From NCBI RefSeq assembly GCF_000336755.1, contig NZ_AOLK01000011.1, positions 160,443 through 224,442 on the forward strand: a stretch of DNA of 64,000 nt, in the 5' to 3' direction. Below are positions 35,707 through 44,118 of the stretch, piece by piece. Made by a program: the position numbers and the translations under genes. A model generated the notes under the pieces. That model did not search any database, was not told the DNA's origin, and saw only the letters and a program-made list of their open reading frames with translations. This stretch comes from Haloferax elongans ATCC BAA-1513. Lineage in GTDB: Archaea > Halobacteriota > Halobacteria > Halobacteriales > Haloferacaceae. The stretch's first letter is position 1, and each line of letters begins with the position of its first letter.

Positions 35707-35734
35707 GTAAACTGTGTTTAAGATATCGGTTTAC
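35707..35734 (-). promoter_or_regulatory. Candidate biotin operator: GTAAAC-N16-GTTTAC
   Basis: Perfect 6-bp inverted repeat with a 16-nt spacer, 16-43 nt upstream of bioY ATG 35691. The TATA-like TTAAAC lies inside the spacer, so a bound repressor would block TFB/TBP. BirA operators are inverted GTWAAC-type half-sites spaced 14-16 nt. A second, nested pair TAAAC-TGT-GTTTA sits at 35708-35720. Confidence 0.55.
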
Positions 35735-35834
35735 GTGCCTAAGAGTGTCAAATACACAAGAACTCGATTCTATGACGGTGCGTACTCGCTCTCGTCAGTA
35801 CGATTAAAGGCGCTCGCGGTGCCATACTCTCGAT

Positions 35835-36440
35835 ATGGACGACAAGACTGCCGAACTCCGCGATATCTTCGTCGAGACGACCGGGTCGGACACCGTGACA
35901 GAGCGGCAGTCCGAATCCCGCGGGTCGCTGGCGAACGTCGACGACCCCGAAGCGGTCCGAGAGCGCGTCTCTGACCTCGTTGCGACGATGCGCGACCGCT
36001 ACGAGTTCGAGACCGACCTCGGCGACGACGCGCTCGTCACGCTGGTGGTGGGCTACTTCGACGGCGACACCGACGAGGACCTCGCGCTCGAACTCGACAT
36101 CTCGCCCGATGCGGTTCGGGCCGCCCGCTTCGACCTGCATCTCGTCCGCGACGCTGACCGCGACGCCCCCTTCGAGATGGACCGCCTCGACAAACTCCTA
36201 GTCGAGGATGCAGACGACGAATCGATTGCCGAGGCGCTCGACGTCGACATCTCGCTCGTTCGTGAGTTCCGCCCCGTCGCCGAGGCGGACATCCGTTCGA
36301 CGCGTGCGAACCACCGCTTCCGTGACGACTTCGCCGAACTGCTCACCGACGACGACCTCTCGGGACGACTGGTCGACGACGCTCGCCGTGACGGTCTCAA
36401 AGAGGCCACAGAGGACATCGAGACGGACGTCTCCTTCTAA
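35835..36440 (+). CDS. Conserved haloarchaeal protein (conditioned-medium-induced protein 4 family)
   Basis: 201 aa, acidic. Contains two helix-turn-helix-like units: 'LVVGYFDGDTDEDLALELDISPDAVRAARFDLHLV' and 'DADDESIAEALDVDISLVREF', each of the form 'D..IA..L..S...VR'. That pattern suggests a DNA-binding or sigma-like module. I believe homologues beside mcm are annotated 'conditioned medium-induced protein 4' in haloarchaea, from an expression study; the biochemical role is unknown. TATA GATTAAAG at 35802-35809 is 26-33 nt from ATG 35835. Separated from mcm by 74 nt on the same strand. Confidence 0.78.
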   Translation: MDDKTAELRDIFVETTGSDTVTERQSESRGSLANVDDPEAVRERVSDLVATMRDRYEFETDLGDDALVTLVVGYFDGDTDEDLALELDISPDAVRAARFDLHLVRDADRDAPFEMDRLDKLLVEDADDESIAEALDVDISLVREFRPVAEADIRSTRANHRFRDDFAELLTDDDLSGRLVDDARRDGLKEATEDIETDVSF

Positions 36441-36514
36441 ACGTAACCTGCCGAACGTCTCTTTCTCGCCCGACGACGAAGGTTCTTAACCGATTGGGAA
36501 CATACCCATCTTCG

Positions 36515-39500
36515 ATGTCGCAGGCCCCTCAAAATCGAGAACTCACAGAGCGGTTCATCCAGTTCTACCGCAACTACTATCGGGAGGAAATCGGTGACCT
36601 GGCACAGCAATACCCGAAAGAAAAGCGCTCTCTGTACATCGACTACGACGACCTGTACAACTTCGACCCGGAACTCGCCGACGACTACGTCACGAAACCC
36701 GGGCAGTATCAGGAGTACGCCGAGGAAGCCCTGCGACTGTTCGACCTGCCTGCGGACGTCAAACTCGGACAGGCACACGTCCGGATGCGGAACCTCCCCG
36801 ACAACATCGACATCCGCAACATCCGGGTCAACGACGACCACATCGGGACACTCATTTCCGTCCAGGGAATCGTCCGCAAGGCGACCGACGTACGCCCGAA
36901 GATTACCGAGGCGGCCTTCGAATGCCAGCGCTGTGGGACGATGAGTTACATCCCGCAGGGCGACGGCGGTTTTCAGGAACCCCACGAGTGTCAGGGCTGT
37001 GAACGACAAGGGCCGTTCCGAATCGAGTTCGACCAGTCGAACTTCGTCGACTCCCAGAAACTACGCGTCCAAGAATCCCCCGAGGGCCTGCGCGGGGGCG
37101 AGACGCCACAGAGTATCGACATCAACCTCGCCGACGACGTAACCGGAAAAGTCACTGCTGGCGACCACGTCACCGTCGTCGGCATCCTCCACATCGAACA
37201 ACAGACCTCGGGCAACGAGAAGACGCCCGTCTTCGACTACTACATGGAGGGCATCGCGCTCTCTATCGAGGACGAGGAGTTCGAGGATATGGAGATTACC
37301 GACGACGACGTGGCCGAAATCGTCGAACTCTCGAACGAACCCAACATCTACGAGAAGATGGTCGACTCCGTGGCACCGGCCATCTACGGCTACGAACAGG
37401 AGAAACTCGCCATGATTCTCCAACTGTTCTCCGGCGTCACCAAACACCTCCCCGACGGGTCGCGCATTCGCGGCGACCTGCACATGTTGTTGATAGGGGA
37501 CCCTGGTACGGGGAAGTGTGTCACCGGCAACACGCGGGTAACGCTTGCCGATGGTCGTGACGTACCGATTCGAGAGTTGGTGGAGTCAAATCTCGACGAC
37601 CCGAAACCAATCGATGACGGCGTGTGGGACAGCGCGAACTTCGAGGTCCCATCTCTCGCCCCCGACGGGTCGTTGACCGCTCGGCAAGCGACGAAAGTTT
37701 GGAAGCGTGAAGCGCCAGACCACTTGCTACGTATCCGAACAAACACTGGCCGGGAACTCACAGCGACCCCCTCTCATCCGCTCTTCATCCGCGATGGAGG
37801 GATGACTACTGCTGTTCGTGCCGACGAATTGGCCGAGGGCGAATTCGTCGCAGCACCGCGCTCACTCCCAACGACTGGTACCGACGACATCGACATTGAC
37901 TTCCGACGGTCGAAGTCGTACAACGCGGTTCGTCTCGACCTGCCGGACGAGTGGACACCGTGGCTTGCCCGACTCGTTGGCTACATCGTTGCAGAGGGAT
38001 ACGTCGAACAGCGTGACGATGCTACTGGATTCGTCTCTGTGACGAACAACGACCGCGAGGTGTTGGACGACGTAGCCGACGCCTTCGACCGATTGGGACT
38101 GAATTATTTCGAGCGGTCGCCCCACGATGGGAAATCCGCTCGTGAGATTATCTGTGGCTCGGGAGAGTTCGTCAGTTTCCTTGCAAACCTCTCACCTTCA
38201 CTTCTCGCAGGGTCTGACAGTCAACGTATCCCTGAAGCAGTGATGTCTGCGAGTTCGGAAACCGGACGGGCGTTCGTCCGTGCATTTGTCGAAGGCGAAG
38301 GTCACGTCTCGGCAACGCAGCGAGAGATAACGGTCGCCTCGATGAGTCGCGAACTCCTCGAAGACGTCCGGACACTCCTTCTTGCGTCGGGTATCAGTTC
38401 ACAACTCCGGGCGCGCCACAACGGGAGCTTCCGGCTCCGCATCAGCGGTGATGACTTCGCGAAATACGTCGCGAAGGTTGGGTTCGTCACCGAGCGAAAA
38501 TCGGCCGCGTGTGAGGAATACGCTGCCGTCGAGAGCAACACCAACACCGATGTCGTACCGGCTGGCGGCGAGCTTCGTGACCTTCGTGAGGCCCTCGGAC
38601 TGACGCAGACCGATTGTGGACTGCCGAGGTCGACGTATCAGCACTACGAACGCGGCGACCGCAACCCGAGCCGTGAGAGCCTCTCGCGCGTCGTATCCTC
38701 GTTCGAAGACGCGATTCGAACGACCGACGGCGTCGATTCGCATGCGCTTGCAGACGGTGGTGCATCGGTCACGGACCGTGTTTCAGAACTCCGCTCGCTC
38801 GTCGATGGCGACATCGGATGGGAGCGAATCGACTCTATCGAGCGCGTCGAATCCACAGAAGAGTGGGTCTACGACCTCGAAGTCGAAGGGACCCACAGCT
38901 ACGTTTCCAACGGGCTCGTGTCCCATAACTCTCAGATGCTATCGTACATCCGACATATTGCGCCACGCTCCGTCTACACCTCGGGTAAGGGTTCCTCGTC
39001 CGCTGGTTTGACCGCCGCCGCCGTCCGCGACGATTTCGGCGACGGCCAGCAGTGGACGCTCGAAGCGGGTGCGCTCGTCCTCGCCGACAAGGGGATTGCG
39101 GCAGTCGACGAGCTGGATAAAATGCGATGTGTAACTGGTAATTCGCTTGTTCACCTCGCCGACGGTGGAATCCGACGCATCAGAGACCTTGCACACGACG
39201 CGGCACGTGCGAGCTCTATTGAGGAATTACCAAACGGTCGAACGATTCGAAACGTGGACGCCGAAGCGTGGACGATGGCCGAGGATGGGACGTTGGTGAC
39301 TCGGCCGGTCACAGCTATCCACGAGTACGATGCGCCGGACGAACTCGTTCAGGTGACTCTTGAGTCTGGTGAACAGCTCACGTCAACCCCGGACCATCCG
39401 TTCTTCGTATTCGAGGAAGGAGAACGAGTCGAACGCCCTGCCGAGGACCTCGTAGCAGGTGACCAAGTTTACGTCCCAGATAGTGACTCTCACATTGCTT

Positions 39501-40591
39501 CTGATGGAGGGATAAAAACACTCCAATCCGAACAGTCACCAGACGAACCACTGACGACTTCACTAGCTTCGGTCGAAAGCGTTGAACGTTCTGATGTGAG
39601 TCCTGACGCCGAGACGCGTGTATACGACCTCACGGTCGAGGGAACTCACAACTTCGTCGCGAACGGAATGGTCGTCCACAACTCTGAGGACCGCTCTGCA
39701 ATGCACGAGGGCCTCGAACAACAGCAGATTTCGGTCTCCAAGGCGGGTATCAACGCGACGCTCAAGTCGCGGTGTTCGCTTCTCGGCGCGGCGAACCCCA
39801 AGTACGGTCGCTTCGACCAGTACGAACCAATCGGCGAGCAAATCGACCTCGAACCGGCGCTCATCTCACGGTTCGACCTCATCTTCACGGTCACAGACGA
39901 CCCTGACCCTGACACTGACGCCGAACTCGCAGAACACATCATCAAGACGAACTACGCTGGTGAGTTGAACACCCAGCGGACGAACGTCGCGAACTCCGAG
40001 TTCACCGAAGAACAGGTCAACTCCGTCACGGACGAAGTCGCGCCGGACATCGACGCCGAACTCCTGCGGAAGTACATCGCCTACTCCAAGCGGACCTGCT
40101 ACCCGACGCTGACCGAGGAAGCGAAGAACATCATCCGCGACTTCTACGTGGACTTCCGCGCCCGCGGGGCCGACGAGGATGCACCGGTGCCCGTCACGGC
40201 CCGGAAACTCGAAGCGCTCGTCCGTCTCTCGGAAGCCTCGGCCCGGGTTCGGCTCTCGGACAAGGTGACAGCCGAGGACGCAGAACGCGTCACCGGCATC
40301 GTCGAGTCGTGTCTGCGCGACATCGGGATGGACCCCGAAACGGGCGAATTCGACGCCGACATCGTCGAGACGGGGCGCTCGAAGACTCAGCGCGACCGCA
40401 TCAAGAACCTCCTCGAACTCATCCGAAACATGCAGGAAGAGTACGAAGAAGGTGCGCCACACGAAGAGGTCGTCGAGCGCGCCAACGCCGAGTTGAACAT
40501 GGACGAAAAGACCGTCGGCGACCAACTGGAGAAGCTCAAGATGAAAGGCGACATCTACGAACCGCGCGGCGACGTCTACCGGGCGACATAG
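36515..40591 (+). CDS. mcm: Minichromosome maintenance helicase MCM with two inteins
   Basis: 1358-aa precursor; removing the two inteins leaves a 702-aa MCM, the normal haloarchaeal length. It unwinds DNA at replication forks as a ring hexamer. The N-terminal domain has a zinc ribbon with C137-x2-C140 and C159-x2-C162. The AAA+ core is interrupted: Walker A GDPGTGK ends at residue 334, immediately followed by intein 1, and the Walker B/downstream stretch 'AAVDELDKMR' ends at residue 871 immediately before intein 2, so the flanking exteins are GDPGTGK/SQML and DKMR/SEDR. The C-terminal helix-turn-helix domain begins around 'RIKNLLELIRNMQEEYEEG'. ATG 36515 is preferred over the in-frame upstream codon at 36494. 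The inteins must splice for any ATPase activity. Confidence 0.97.
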   Translation: MSQAPQNRELTERFIQFYRNYYREEIGDLAQQYPKEKRSLYIDYDDLYNFDPELADDYVTKPGQYQEYAEEALRLFDLPADVKLGQAHVRMRNLPDNIDIRNIRVNDDHIGTLISVQGIVRKATDVRPKITEAAFECQRCGTMSYIPQGDGGFQEPHECQGCERQGPFRIEFDQSNFVDSQKLRVQESPEGLRGGETPQSIDINLADDVTGKVTAGDHVTVVGILHIEQQTSGNEKTPVFDYYMEGIALSIEDEEFEDMEITDDDVAEIVELSNEPNIYEKMVDSVAPAIYGYEQEKLAMILQLFSGVTKHLPDGSRIRGDLHMLLIGDPGTGKCVTGNTRVTLADGRDVPIRELVESNLDDPKPIDDGVWDSANFEVPSLAPDGSLTARQATKVWKREAPDHLLRIRTNTGRELTATPSHPLFIRDGGMTTAVRADELAEGEFVAAPRSLPTTGTDDIDIDFRRSKSYNAVRLDLPDEWTPWLARLVGYIVAEGYVEQRDDATGFVSVTNNDREVLDDVADAFDRLGLNYFERSPHDGKSAREIICGSGEFVSFLANLSPSLLAGSDSQRIPEAVMSASSETGRAFVRAFVEGEGHVSATQREITVASMSRELLEDVRTLLLASGISSQLRARHNGSFRLRISGDDFAKYVAKVGFVTERKSAACEEYAAVESNTNTDVVPAGGELRDLREALGLTQTDCGLPRSTYQHYERGDRNPSRESLSRVVSSFEDAIRTTDGVDSHALADGGASVTDRVSELRSLVDGDIGWERIDSIERVESTEEWVYDLEVEGTHSYVSNGLVSHNSQMLSYIRHIAPRSVYTSGKGSSSAGLTAAAVRDDFGDGQQWTLEAGALVLADKGIAAVDELDKMRCVTGNSLVHLADGGIRRIRDLAHDAARASSIEELPNGRTIRNVDAEAWTMAEDGTLVTRPVTAIHEYDAPDELVQVTLESGEQLTSTPDHPFFVFEEGERVERPAEDLVAGDQVYVPDSDSHIASDGGIKTLQSEQSPDEPLTTSLASVESVERSDVSPDAETRVYDLTVEGTHNFVANGMVVHNSEDRSAMHEGLEQQQISVSKAGINATLKSRCSLLGAANPKYGRFDQYEPIGEQIDLEPALISRFDLIFTVTDDPDPDTDAELAEHIIKTNYAGELNTQRTNVANSEFTEEQVNSVTDEVAPDIDAELLRKYIAYSKRTCYPTLTEEAKNIIRDFYVDFRARGADEDAPVPVTARKLEALVRLSEASARVRLSDKVTAEDAERVTGIVESCLRDIGMDPETGEFDADIVETGRSKTQRDRIKNLLELIRNMQEEYEEGAPHEEVVERANAELNMDEKTVGDQLEKLKMKGDIYEPRGDVYRAT
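37517..38929 (+). mobile_element. MCM intein 1 (Walker A site), LAGLIDADG homing endonuclease plus XRE-like HTH
   Basis: 471 aa, Cys335 to Asn, with Ser as +1 residue. Block A 'CVTGNTRVTLADGRDVPIREL'; block B 'LTATPSHPLFI'; DOD motifs 'LARLVGYIVAEGYV' (intein residues about 149-162) and 'AFVRAFVEGEGHV' (about 251-263); block F 'EWVYDLEVEGTHSYVSN' and block G 'GLVSHN'. Between the endonuclease and block F, residues about 351-398 read as an XRE-type helix-turn-helix: 'LRDLREALGLTQTDCGLPRSTYQHYERGDRNPS'. Both acidic DOD residues are present (E/D), so the endonuclease may be active. Confidence 0.93.
39128..39682 (+). other. MCM intein 2 (Walker B site), mini-intein without endonuclease
   Basis: 185 aa from Cys872 to Asn, with Ser as +1 residue. 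Block A 'CVTGNSLVHLADGGIRRIRDL', block B 'LTSTPDHPFFVF', block F 'RVYDLTVEGTHNFVANG' and block G 'MVVHN' are complete, so splicing is expected. About 50 residues between B and F are too few for a LAGLIDADG domain. Its sequence is visibly richer in A+T than the extein. Confidence 0.9.
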
Positions 40592-40641
40592 TGTGGTGGT
40601 GTGGCTCGGCCGACGTACCGACCACTCCTCGGCTCACCCCC

Positions 40642-43600
40642 TTACGTGAGCAGTGCTTCGACGACCTTCTTTTGTGCCGCCCGGAGGTGTTGGTGGAACG
40701 TCGGCGAACTGATGCCGAGCGATTCCGCGACCTCTTCGCCCGAACTCGCACGCGGCCACTCGAAGAACCCGGCGTGGTAACACGCTTCGAGCGTGGACCG
40801 CTGCCGGTCGGTTAAGGTCGTGAGAATTGGGCGCTCGATGCTCGGCTCGTCCCGCTTTACCTGCCGCCGCATCACCATTTCCACGTCGGGGTGCGTAGAC
40901 TCGACAACGTCGATGATCTTGCGAACGTTAGCACCCGGCGGGAGGTGAATCTTGAGGTGGATTACTCCTTCGACGATGCGCGTATCGACGACAGCTCCGC
41001 CCTGTGCTGCGACTGCGGAAGTGACCGGAGGTCCCGAGAGGTGGAGTTCGAACGTATTGTCCCCGTCGTCTGACTGGTGTATCGTCAATTGCTCCCAGTC
41101 GGGAGAGGCTTCGCAAATCGTCTCGAGTGTCGCGACGGCGTCGTCAGTGGCAACCCCGTAGGCGACGTATCGGTCGTCGTTGAGCGCGACCGTCTTCTCT
41201 ATCGTAACCGTCCCCTCCATGTTCGGCGGAATCCCGAGCGTCGCCGAGAGGTCTTCTGTCTGGACCTGGAGTTCGATAACTTCGTCGCTCATCAACGCGC
41301 GTTTCCGCTCGATGCTGGCGATAGCGTGCCCGATGAGCTCACCGAGATGGTCGATTGTCGCTCGTTCACCGCCCTGGAAGGAATCTGGACGGTCTGTCGA
41401 GACCACGAGCACGCCGAGGACTGTCGCCGCGTGGACGATGGGTATCACGACCGACGACTCGTCGTTCATCTCGGCGAGGAAGGCCTGCAGTGGATGGTCA
41501 GAGTTGTGGTCTTCTGCGTCTGCGCCTTCGTCTTGGAACGTCGTGTCGTCGCGTTCTGGCTGTTCGGTCGTTCGGTCTGTTTCGTCTCGATGTCTGTACT
41601 GTGTCGATTGCGTCCGAAGGGCTGTTTCGACGAGGTTCTCGTATCCGGTGTCCGACTCTTGGTCGAGCGGGAGTGTACTACCCTCCAGGCACTCGTAGCC
41701 AGCGGCTGTCTTGATACGTACCGTGTCGAGCGACCGACTGAGTTCTCCGACCCAGGCAAACTGATAGGCTTCTGAGTCAGTCAGGCGCTTACAAACGGCC
41801 GATTCGATCTCCTCGCGCGTCGATTGGTCGATAACCGCCTCGGTGATGTCTCTGATGACGCCGTTGAGGTCGTTGAGCGCGGCGAGTTGCGCACGTTGGC
41901 GTTCGAGGTCGCGCTCGCGCTGTCGGCGTTCGGTCGTGTCGCGGACGACGCCCACCGTCTTCCCGGCGGTCACGTCGCCTGCACGCTCTTGGTCGTCGTC
42001 GGACGGGAACCGAGTGAATCGACTCTCGGCGAAGAAGTGGCTCCCATCAGCACGCTCGATTTTCGCTTCCAGTGTGGCGGGTCGCTCGCCGTCGCTCATC
42101 GACTTCGACCGGGCGGCAGCCTCCGACGAAATTTCGTCGCCCACGACGACCGAACAGTGAGAGCCCAGTAACGCATCTGCGTCGTATCCCATCATCTCCC
42201 GATAGGACTGATTGACCATCGCGAAGTGGTACGTCTCGTCGAGCACGTACACGCCGTCGTCTATCGTCTCGATGATGGTCTCGTACTGTTCGAGCGCTCG
42301 TTCGTACTCGTGCCGGTCGATAGCAGCAGTGAGGATGTGCGCGACCGACTGGACGAAGTTGATGTCGTGTTCGGTGAAGGTCTTGCGTTCGGTGTCGTGC
42401 GTTCCGAGAATACCCCACGGTCCGTCGGCGGACCCGATGATGGTGCTGATACCGCTTGCGACTCCGTGAGAGGTCAGCAACTCGGGGCCGGTAAACCGAC
42501 GCTCGCTGCCGAGGTCTTCGACGACGATTGGTTCTTCTGTTCGGAGTGTGTGTGCAGCCTGGGAGTCGTCGTCGACCGCCGAGACCGTCGCATTGCCGAC
42601 GATGCCGTCGTCCCATCCGAACCCCTGTCGAAGGAGTAGCTCGTCGCCGTTGGCGTCGAGTTCGAGCACTTTGGTGTAGTCGGTATCGAGGGTCTCTGAG
42701 ACGAGTGTCGCTGCGTGGTCCATCAGGTCGTCTACATCGCTGTTTTCGAGTGCGAACCACCCGAGCTCGGTGACGACCTCTTGTTGCCGGACTCGGGCTT
42801 GGAGTTCGCGTTCGTGTTCTCGGCGCGCCGTGACGTCCCGGAAATACACTGAGACCCCCGCTTCAGATGGATGAATGCTCGTTTCGAGCCACGTGTCGAG
42901 ACCGTCGACGTAACTCTCACACGTTGCCGGTTCCTGCGCTTCGAACACCCGTTCGAGACACTCTTGAACAGTCGTCTCGTCGAGCGCTTCGACGGTACTC
43001 CAAACGGGCTCACCGAGGTGTTTACCTGCTGGTGTTTCGAGTAGGTCCTCTGCGCGTTCGTTGACGTAGACGAGTCGGTACTCGTCGTCAACGGCGAGAA
43101 ATCCGTCGTCGACCCGTTCGAATACGTCGTCGAGCTCCTGTTCGAGCCCGTCGCGTTGCTTCGTTAGACGCTGTTTGTGTCTGTACTGTCTCGTCATGTC
43201 GCGAATGACTTTCACGTATCCCCAGACGGCACCTGTGTCGTCGGTGATTGCAGTGAGTGTGACCTGCGCTCTAAATTGAGACTCGTCTTTTCGAACCCGC
43301 CACCCTTCGTCTTGGATTGAACTCTCCCGTGCTGCGTCGGTCAAGTTGCGCTGCGGGACCCCTGCCTCTCGGTCTGCGGGTGGGTAGAACACTGAGAAGT
43401 GAGTACCGATGATTTCGTCGGCTTCGTAGCCTTTGATTCGCTCGACACCTTGATTCCACGTGACGACGCGACCTGCGTCGTCAAGGACGAAAATCGCATA
43501 CTCAGAGACTGCATCGACGAGCGATTCGAACTGTAGTCCCGTTCTGAGGGGGGGAACTGACGCTTCAGCACGCATTGTTTCGAACGTCTCAGCAGATGTA

Positions 43601-43821
43601 GGAGACGTCACCTGCCACCAGATGCGACCTCGTGCGCCCACTTTCTTGGTATTGAGCACCCCGCGCTCGACGAGACTGTGCAACCGGTCGTACGCAGCTC
43701 GGCGGGTACAATCTAAGCGCTCTGTGACCTCCCGTGTGGTCAGCGGCTCGCCGACCTCTTCTGTCCCCTCGAAGACAGCAATCGTCTCGCTTACCCACTC
43801 TCCACTCCCTCCACCAACCAT
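40642..43821 (-). CDS. Multi-sensor HTH_10 (Bat-type) transcriptional regulator
   Basis: 1059 aa, cytoplasmic. Order: N-terminal winged helix ('LTTREVTERLDCTRRAAYDRLHSLVERGVL'), PAS ('LVDAVSEYAIFVLDDAGRVVTWNQGVERIKGYEADEIIG'), second PAS ('VFERVDDGFLAVDDEYRLVYVN'), GAF ('HAATLVSETLDTDYTKVLEL' to 'VQSVAHILTAAIDRHE'), third PAS ('TIIETIDDGVYVLDETYHFAMVNQSYREMMGYD'), a second GAF-like block ('EAVIDQSTREEIESAVCKRLTDSEAYQFAWVGEL', bat 'GAF_2' type), the bacterio-opsin-activator middle domain, and the C-terminal HTH_10 'TDRQRSTLEACYHAGFFEWPR...SLGISSPTFHQHLR'. Such regulators respond to oxygen, light or redox and sit at unlinked targets. ATG 43821 fits the reverse TATA GCTATACAAT at 43841-43850; a TTG at 43836 is also in frame. 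Confidence 0.88.
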   Translation of the reverse strand: MVGGGSGEWVSETIAVFEGTEEVGEPLTTREVTERLDCTRRAAYDRLHSLVERGVLNTKKVGARGRIWWQVTSPTSAETFETMRAEASVPPLRTGLQFESLVDAVSEYAIFVLDDAGRVVTWNQGVERIKGYEADEIIGTHFSVFYPPADREAGVPQRNLTDAARESSIQDEGWRVRKDESQFRAQVTLTAITDDTGAVWGYVKVIRDMTRQYRHKQRLTKQRDGLEQELDDVFERVDDGFLAVDDEYRLVYVNERAEDLLETPAGKHLGEPVWSTVEALDETTVQECLERVFEAQEPATCESYVDGLDTWLETSIHPSEAGVSVYFRDVTARREHERELQARVRQQEVVTELGWFALENSDVDDLMDHAATLVSETLDTDYTKVLELDANGDELLLRQGFGWDDGIVGNATVSAVDDDSQAAHTLRTEEPIVVEDLGSERRFTGPELLTSHGVASGISTIIGSADGPWGILGTHDTERKTFTEHDINFVQSVAHILTAAIDRHEYERALEQYETIIETIDDGVYVLDETYHFAMVNQSYREMMGYDADALLGSHCSVVVGDEISSEAAARSKSMSDGERPATLEAKIERADGSHFFAESRFTRFPSDDDQERAGDVTAGKTVGVVRDTTERRQRERDLERQRAQLAALNDLNGVIRDITEAVIDQSTREEIESAVCKRLTDSEAYQFAWVGELSRSLDTVRIKTAAGYECLEGSTLPLDQESDTGYENLVETALRTQSTQYRHRDETDRTTEQPERDDTTFQDEGADAEDHNSDHPLQAFLAEMNDESSVVIPIVHAATVLGVLVVSTDRPDSFQGGERATIDHLGELIGHAIASIERKRALMSDEVIELQVQTEDLSATLGIPPNMEGTVTIEKTVALNDDRYVAYGVATDDAVATLETICEASPDWEQLTIHQSDDGDNTFELHLSGPPVTSAVAAQGGAVVDTRIVEGVIHLKIHLPPGANVRKIIDVVESTHPDVEMVMRRQVKRDEPSIERPILTTLTDRQRSTLEACYHAGFFEWPRASSGEEVAESLGISSPTFHQHLRAAQKKVVEALLT

Positions 43822-43840
43822 GACTGTGGTTGACAATCAC

Positions 43841-43850
43841 ATTGTATAGC
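43841..43850 (-). promoter_or_regulatory. TATA box of the HTH_10 regulator gene
   Basis: Reverse strand GCTATACAAT, 20-29 nt before ATG 43821. The rest of the divergent region to 44118 (about 270 nt) is A+T-rich with no gene seen. Confidence 0.45.
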
Positions 43851-44118
43851 CCTTCCGTTGAGGGAACCAGAGCAAATTTGACACGAACCTACGGTATCGT
43901 GACATCTGCTCAAATAGACTGGGAGGGTTTCTGAAGGGCTATTACACCGCATCTGACTGTAGAATAGTTCGTCGAAATAACTACTTTTCTACGAAGTATC
44001 CCGGACGTACATCAATACATTCCTGAAAATACACGTTGGCGGTGCTATCGGTCGACCGCCTGTGCCTAACTGTTTTGGAGGTCGGCTTTCGCCGTTTCAA
44101 CATAATAAATCAGTATAG

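Noticed and set aside
43851..44118. Possible small RNA or gene in the A+T-rich gap between the HTH_10 regulator and the DUF7344 pair
   Set aside because: No open frame of plausible composition and no conspicuous hairpin pair with T-run.
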